From NCBI GenBank assembly GCA_963965975.1, contig OZ014415.1, positions 3,663,001-3,727,000 on the forward strand: a stretch of DNA of 64,000 nt, written 5' to 3'. How positions within the stretch are numbered: position 1 is the stretch's first letter; the number at the start of each line of letters is the position of its first letter. The notes below the pieces were generated by a model. It was not told where the DNA came from. It was given only the letters and a program-made list of their open reading frames with translations, and made no database searches. This document shows, in pieces, positions 52,101 to 61,100 of the stretch. Position numbers and translations under genes: made by a program. This stretch comes from Xestospongia bergquistia. Lineage: Eukaryota; Porifera; Demospongiae; Haplosclerida; Petrosiidae.

Positions 52101-55100
52101 CATGTCCATCGCTGCTATTTTGGTGTCTGCATCTCAATTGATTATTGAAAAATTTATGAAAAAGTGATGTCTGTACATCTGATGGTGTCTGATAGGAATA
52201 GGTATGAAAACTGATCAACACAAATGTTATAAAAAGAAATGACACTTTTTTCTAATATTGTGATAAGGTCTTTGCATCCTCTTCTACTTTCAATATTCAT
52301 ATAAGCACAAAAGTATAAAAAGTCATGTTATATGAGAAAGTCAGTTATATTGACTTTCTCATACACCATGTGCGCATGAACACTAACTTTGTTGACAAGA
52401 TCTAGATTGGCTCCTTTCTGTGTTAAAATCAAAACAACATCTTGGTGTCTGTTCTCTACTGCTAACATGACTGCAGTAGATCCACTCTAAATATATTATT
52501 AATTATCACATTAACATGAATCATAACATCAGTATATTACCTATACCAATACTTAGATGGATCAGTTATCAGTACACTAGTAACATTACAAACTTAGACA
52601 ATATTATATATATTCAAACAAAATATGAGGCAAATCACTCTCAACAATTGGACATTATAAACACAAATTCGAAACTTCAAACTAGTTTGTGACTATAGTA
52701 AAAAAATTACTTTTCAGTAGCATAGAGGAAGAGCTAACAGTAATAGTTAATTGTTAGAAGAATAATAAGACAATTCTAACCAATACTAAATACTGTGAAC
52801 AAACAATGGATAAAAAGCATTGTTTGTTTGTAAAAGAGTAACGAAATTATTATTAAATGTCCTCCCTTAATTTTTTAAAGATACTGACTTAAACTGACTA
52901 TGCATGACTATAGTTTTAAAATGATAAAACAATAGGCAGAGAAACAAACTAGCAAGAAACTTTAAGCATTCTAAGAAACACTTAATCTGCTCACATTCAC
53001 AGATTGTGATAACAAAATTTATTGCCATCTCAAAGGATCTACAATTAAAGGATGAATTTCATTGCCACTTCTTGGTCTTAAAGCTTGCATACAATGACAT
53101 AATAAAATTACAAAAGTGGATACACATAGATACCACACATTCCAAAACATTTATACTACAGACTGCCAAGCTTCCCATGCAAACAATTAAAAACCATTAA
53201 CATCAATACAAACAATAAAGTAAATAAAATAACAACATTCAATTCAATAGATTTAGAATTCATACTACATTATATCACACTTACCGGCTAAACAACACAT
53301 TCAGACGACAAGTAATCACAGCAACATAAATGTTAGAAACAAAACAATAGAATAAACAAAATCACAACCACATATTTAATATACTTAGAATACATTATAA
53401 TTCACATTATAAGTAATAATACCAACATAAATGTGGAAACCAAATGCAAACCATTAACGTCAATACAATAAGGTAAATAAAATAACAATATTCAATTCAA
53501 TGACTTAGAATGAATACTACATTATATCACACTTACCACCTATTATATTTCGAGCAACACATTTAGATGATAAGTAATTACAGCAATATAAATGTGAAAA
53601 CAAAAAAATAGAATAAACAAAATTACAACAGCATATTAAATATACTTAGAATACTTTAATAAAGTATCAAAATTACATCCTCTTACATTGTATAGGACTA
53701 ATTCACATTAAAAGCAACATAAATGTGGAAACTAAATGCAATACTGTAAACAAACTGACAACACATTCGATATGCTCAAAATTGTTGCTAAGCTATAACT
53801 ATACAATGCTAAACATATACTTGGTAGAGAAACACCTGAACAAGAAGATTTAAGAATTATTAGTGACATCTAATGTCGCAGTTAGTGTTAACAAAATTCA
53901 TTGCTGAAATTGGAATGAGCAGTTGAAGGATCCATTTTAATGTCATTTGTTGATCTCATAAGCTACTATTACAATAATCATAGTAGTGAATAAAACTGTA
54001 AAAGTGGATACACATAGATATCACACAATCCAAAACATCTCTCGTACAGCATGCGAAGCTTTTTGTCCAAGGCATTAAAAACTATTAACGTCAATACAAT
54101 AAAGTAAATAAAATAACAATATTCAATTCAATGACTTAGAATAAATACTACATTATATCACATTTACCTCCTATTATATTTTAAACAACACATTCAGACG
54201 ACAAGTAATCACAGCAACATAAATGTTAGAAACAAAAAATAGAGTAAACAAAATAACAACAATATATTGAATATACTTAAAATACATTATATAAAAATTA
54301 CAAATCTTATATTGTATAGGACACATTCACATTATAAGTAATAATACCAACATAAATGTGGAAACCAAATGCAATATTGTAAACAAACTGACAACACATT
54401 CGATATGCTCAAAATTCATGCTAGGCTATAGCTATACAATGCTAAACATATACTAGGGTAGAGAAACAGCCGAACAAGAAGATTTAAGCATTATTAGTGA
54501 TATCTAATGTCGTATCACATGCAGTTAGTGTTAACAAAATTCATTGCTGAAATTGGAATGAGAAGTTAAAGGATCCACTTTAATGTCATTTGTTGATCTC
54601 ATAAGATGCTATTACAATATAGTAGTGAATAAAACTGTGAAAGTGGATACACATAGATACCATACAATCCAAAACATCTCTCATACAGCATGTGAAGCTT
54701 TTTGTCTAAGGCATTAAAAACCATTAACGTCAATACAACAAGGTAAATAAAATAACAATATTCAATTCAATGACTTAGAATGAATACTACATTATATCAC
54801 ACTTACCTCCTATTATATTTTAAACAACACATTTAGACGATAAGTAATCACAGCAACATAAATGTGAAAACAAAAAATAAAATAAACAAAATCACAACAG
54901 CACATTAAATATACTTAGAATACTTTATATCAAAATTACATCCTATTATATTGTATAGGACTAATTCACATTATAAGTAATAATACCAACATAAATGTGG
55001 AAACTAAATGCAATACTGTAAACAAACTGACAACACATTCGATATGCTCAAAATTGTTGCTAAGCTATAACTATACAATGCTAAACATATACTTGGTAGA

Positions 55101-58100
55101 GAAACACCTGAACAAGAAGATTTAAGAATTATTAGTGACATCTAATGTCGCAGTTAGTGTTAACAAAATTCATTGCTGAAATTGGAATGAGCAGTTGAAG
55201 GATCCATTTTAATGTCATTTGTTGATCTCATAAGCTACTATTACAATAATCATAGTAGTGAATAAAACTGTAAAAGTGGATACACATAGATATCACACAA
55301 TCCAAAACATCTCTCGTACAGCATGCGAAGCTTTTTGTCCAAGGCATTAAAAACTATTAACGTCAATACAATAAAGTAAATAAAATAACAATATTCAATT
55401 CAATGACTTAGAATAAATACTACATTATATCACACTTACCTCCTATTATATTTTAAACAACACATTCAGACGACAAGTAATCACAGCAACATAAATGTTA
55501 GAAACAAAAAATAGAGTAAACAAAATCACAACAACATATTGAATATACTTAAAATACATTATATAAAAATTACAAAGCTTATATTGTATAGGACACATTC
55601 ACATTATAAGTAATAATACCAACATAAATGTGGAAACCAAATACAATATTGTAAACAAACTGACAACACATTCGATATGCTCAAAATTCATGCTAGGCTA
55701 TAGCTATACAATGCTAAACATATACTAGGTAGAGAAACACCTGAACAAGAAGATTTAAGAATTATTAGTGACATCTAATGTCGCAGTTAGTGTTAACAAA
55801 ATTCATTGCTGAAATTGGAATGAGCAGTTGAAGGATCCATTTTAATGTCATTTGTTGATCTCATAAGCTACTATTACAATAATCATAGTAGTGAATAAAA
55901 CTGTAAAAGTGGATACACATAGATATCACACAATCCAAAACATCTCTCGTACAGCATGCGAAGCTTTTTGTCCAAGGCATTAAAAACTATTAACGTCAAT
56001 ACAATAAAGTAAATAAAATAACAATATTCAATTCAATGACTTAGAGTAATACTACATTATATCCCACTTACCTCCTATTATATTTTAAACAACACATTCA
56101 GACGACAAGTAATCACAGCAACATAAATGTTAGAAACAAAAAATAGAGTAAACAAAATCACAACAATATATTGAATATACTTAAAATACATTATATAAAA
56201 ATTACAAATCTTATATTGTATAGGACACATTCACATTATAAGTAATAATACCAACATAAATGTGGAAACCAAATGCAATATTGTAAACAAACTGACAACA
56301 CATTCGATATGCTCAAAATTCATGCTAGGCTATAGCTATACAATGCTAAACATATACTAGGGTAGAGAAACAGCCGAACAAGAAGATTTAAGCATTATTA
56401 GTGATATCTAATGTCGTATCACATGCAGTTAGTGTTAACAAAATTCATTGCTGAAATTGGAATGAGAAGTTAAAGGATCCACTTTAATGTCATTTGTTGA
56501 TCTCATAAGATGCTATTACAATATAGTAGTGAATAAAACTGTGAAAGTGGATACACATAGATACCATACAATCCAAAACATCTCTCATACAGCATGTGAA
56601 GCTTTTTGTCTAAGGCATTAAAAACCATTAACGTCAATACAACAAGGTAAATAAAATAACAATATTCAATTCAATGACTTAGAATGAATACTACATTATA
56701 TCACACTTACCTCCTATTATATTTTAAACAACACATTTAGACGATAAGTAATCACAGCAACATAAATGTGAAAACAAAAAATAAAATAAACAAAATCACA
56801 ACAGCACATTAAATATACTTAGAATACTTTATATCAAAATTACATCCTATTATATTGTATAGGACTAATTCACATTTTAAGTAATAATACCAACATAAAT
56901 GTGGAAACCAAATACAATATTGTAAACAAACTGACAACACATTCGATATGCTCAAAATTCATGCTAGGCTATAGCTATACAATGCTAAACATATACTAGG
57001 TAGAGAAACACCTGAACAAGAAGATTTAAGAATTATTAGTGACATCTAATGTCGCAGTTAGTGTTAACAAAATTCATTGCTGAAATTGGAATGAGCAGTT
57101 GAAGGATCCATTTTAATGTCATTTGTTGATCTCATAAGCTACTATTACAATAATCATAGTAGTGAATAAAACTGTAAAAGTGGATACACATAGATATCAC
57201 ACAATCCAAAACATCTCTCGTACAGCATGCGAAGCTTTTTGTCCAAGGCATTAAAAACTATTAACGTCAATACAATAAAGTAAATAAAATAACAATATTC
57301 AATTCAATGACTTAGAATAAATACTACATTATATCACACTTACCTCCTATTATATTTTAAACAACACATTCAGACGACAAGTAATCACAGCAACATAAAT
57401 GTTAGAAACAAAAAATAGAGTAAACAAAATCACAACAACATATTGAATATACTTAAAATACATTATATAAAAATTACAAATCTTATATTGTATAGGACAC
57501 ATTCACATTATAAGTAATAATACCAACATAAATGTGGAAACCAAATACAATATTGTAAACAAACTGACAACACATTCGATATGCTCAAAATTCATGCTAG
57601 GCTATAGCTATACAATGCTAAACATATACTAGGTAGAGAAACACCTGAACAAGAAGATTTAAGAATTATTAGTGACATCTAATGTCGCAGTTAGTGTTAA
57701 CAAAATTCATTGCTGAAATTGGAATGAGCAGTTGAAGGATCCATTTTAATGTCATTTGTTGATCTCATAAGCTACTATTACAATAATCATAGTAGTGAAT
57801 AAAACTGTAAAAGTGGATACACATAGATATCACACAATCCAAAACATCTCTCGTACAGCATGCGAAGCTTTTTGTCCAAGGCATTAAAAACTATTAACGT
57901 CAATACAATAAAGTAAATAAAATAACAATATTCAATTCAATGACTTAGAATAAATACTACATTATATCACATTTACCTCCTATTATATTTTAAACAACAC
58001 ATTCAGACGACAAGTAATCACAGCAACATAAATGTTAGAAACAAAAAATAGAGTAAACAAAATCACAACAACATATTGAATATACTTAAAATACATTATA

Positions 58101-61100
58101 TAAAAATTACAAATCTTATATTGTATAGGACACATTCACATTATAAGTAATAATACCAACATAAATGTGGAAACCAAATGCAATATTGTAAACAAACTGA
58201 CAACACATTCGATATGCTCAAAATTCATGCTAGGCTATAGCTATACAATGCTAAACATATACTAGGGTAGAGAAACAGCCGAACAAGAAGATTTAAGCAT
58301 TATTAGTGATATCTAATGTCGTATCACATGCAGTTAGTGTTAACAAAATTCATTGCTGAAATTGGAATGAGAAGTTAAAGGATCCACTTTAATGTCATTT
58401 GTTGATCTCATAAGATGCTATTACAATATAGTAGTGAATAAAACTGTGAAAGTGGATACACATAGATACCATACAATCCAAAACATCTCTCATACAGCAT
58501 GTGAAGCTTTTTGTCTAAGGCATTAAAAACCATTAACGTCAATACAACAAGGTAAATAAAATAACAATATTCAATTCAATGACTTAGAATGAATACTACA
58601 TTATATCACACTTACCTCCTATTATATTTTAAACAACACATTTAGACGATAAGTAATCACAGCAACATAAATGTGAAAACAAAAAATAAAATAAACAAAA
58701 TCACAACAGCACATTAAATATACTTAGAATACTTTATATCAAAATTACATCCTATTATATTGTATAGGACTAATTCACATTTTAAGTAATAATACCAACA
58801 TAAATGTGGAAACCAAATGCAATACTGTAAACAAACTGACAACACTTTCGATATGCTCAAAATTCATGCTAGGCTATAGCTATACAATGCTAAACAAACA
58901 CTAGGTAGAGAAACAGCTGAACAAGAAGATTTAAGCATTATTAGTGATATCTATTGTCGTATCACATGCAATTAGTGTTAACAAAATTCATTGCTGATAT
59001 TGAAATCAAAAGTTAAAGGATCAACTTTAATGTCATGTATTGATCTCATAAGCTGCTATTACAATATAGTAGCGAATAAAATTGCAAAAGTGGATAAACA
59101 TAGATATCACACAATCCAAAACATCTATTGTCCAGCATGTGAAGCTTTCTGTAAAAGGCATTAAAAACCATTAACATCAATACAATAAGGTAAATAAAAT
59201 AACAATATTCAATTCAATGACTTAGAATAAATATTACATTATATCACACTTACCGGCTATTAATTTTTAAACAACACATTTAGATGATAAGTAATCACAG
59301 CAACATAAATGTGAAAACAAAAAACAAAATCACAACAGCACATTAAATATACTTAGAATACTTTATATCAAAAATACATGCTCTTATATTGTAAAGGACA
59401 CATTCACATTATAAGTAATAATACCAACATAAATGTGAAAACCAAATGAAATAATGTAAACAAACTTACAACACATTCGATATGCTCAAAATTCATAATG
59501 CTAAACATATAGGTAGAGAAACAGCTTAGCAAGAAGATTTAAGCATTATTAGTGATATCTAATGTCGTATCACATGCAGTTAGTGTTAATAAAATTCATT
59601 GCTGATATTGAAATCAGCAGTTAAAGTATCCACTTTAATGTCATTTGTTGATCTCATAACCTGCTATTACAATATAGTAGTGAATAAAGTGGATACACAT
59701 AGATATCACACAATCCAAAACATCTATTGTACAGCACGTGAACCTTTCCGTCCAAGCCATTAAGAACCATTAACGTCAATACAATAAGTTAAATAAAATA
59801 ACAACATTCAATTCAAAAGACGTAAAATTCATATTACATTATATCACACTTACCTCCTTTAATATTTTAAACAACACATTCAGATGACAAGTAATCACAG
59901 GAATATAAATGTGAAAATCAAAACAACACCTTAAATATATACTTAGAATACATTGCATTAAAAATTACATACTCTTATGTTGTAAAGGACACGTTCACAT
60001 TAAAAGTGATAATAGCAACATAAATGTGGAAAGCAAGTGCAATATTATAAAAAAATGACAACAACACATTGATATGTTCAGAATTCATACTCAGGCTAAA
60101 GATAGATAAAATCTCCAAAATATACCTAAAAATAAACCTAGCAAGAACCTTCAAGCATTATTAGTGATAGATGTCAAATGTCATAGCAATCACAGTTAGG
60201 GTTAACGAAATTCATTTCTAATATTTAGCATCAGCAGTTACAGGATGAATCTATTTTAATGTCAGTTTTGATCTCATAGCTTGCACTAACAATTATAATA
60301 AATAAAATTATTGGAAAGTGGATAAATATAGATACCACATAATCCAAAACAATTTTACTACAGCCTGCCAAGTTCCCATGCAAGGCATTAAACGTTTTCA
60401 TATGATAGAATCTATATTCTATTAGTAGACTTTGGCTAGGTAAACTTGAAGTTCTTTTATTTTCCTCATTCTTTTCTATTTCTTCACTAAAATTGTAGGT
60501 ATCAATGTACTACAACTGACGACAGCATTGTATAACTTATGTATAGAATTTCGCATCAATAATAAAAGCCAGAGAAACATAATAAGTCTCAATATAAACT
60601 TCCAATTGATGGAATAAAAAGTAGAACTCTAATCTTATAATGGATTTATGAGTATATGCTCTAAAAACAGAAGTCCACAATACAAGAGTTTTTTGATATC
60701 AATCATTTCACATGGAGAGGTCTGAACAAGACAATCTATTCCTTTAGATTACTAACTCATTCTTGTGCTACAATTGTAGCATATAATTGAAAACTTTCTC
60801 ATTAAATGTAGGTATGGTACTAAAATCACAGCATGAACATCTATACATAACAGACACAATATCAAGAGCACGACGGTTATTTCTTGTAATGTTTACTTGT
60901 ACCAGAAAACCATAACAAGATGTTTGAAGTTTAAACTGTTAACTTAGAGAGAAAGTTAGTACATTCATTTGAGAATGTGCACAAACCATGCAAAAAATTT
61001 CAAATTCTAAAAGCATATACCTTAGGGAAAAACATTAATTTCTCTATAAAATAATATTTTAAATCTTCTAGCTTTGTAATTATCTATGCACAAAAACAAC

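Larger units (their letters stand above)
50775..53210 (-). repeat. Duplicated block, copy 3 (exons A3 and B3, left end truncated)
   Basis: Joins satellite sequence directly at the place corresponding to about 38,110 of copy 1, so some 600 bp of the block's left end is missing. Otherwise closest to copy 2. Confidence 0.9.
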
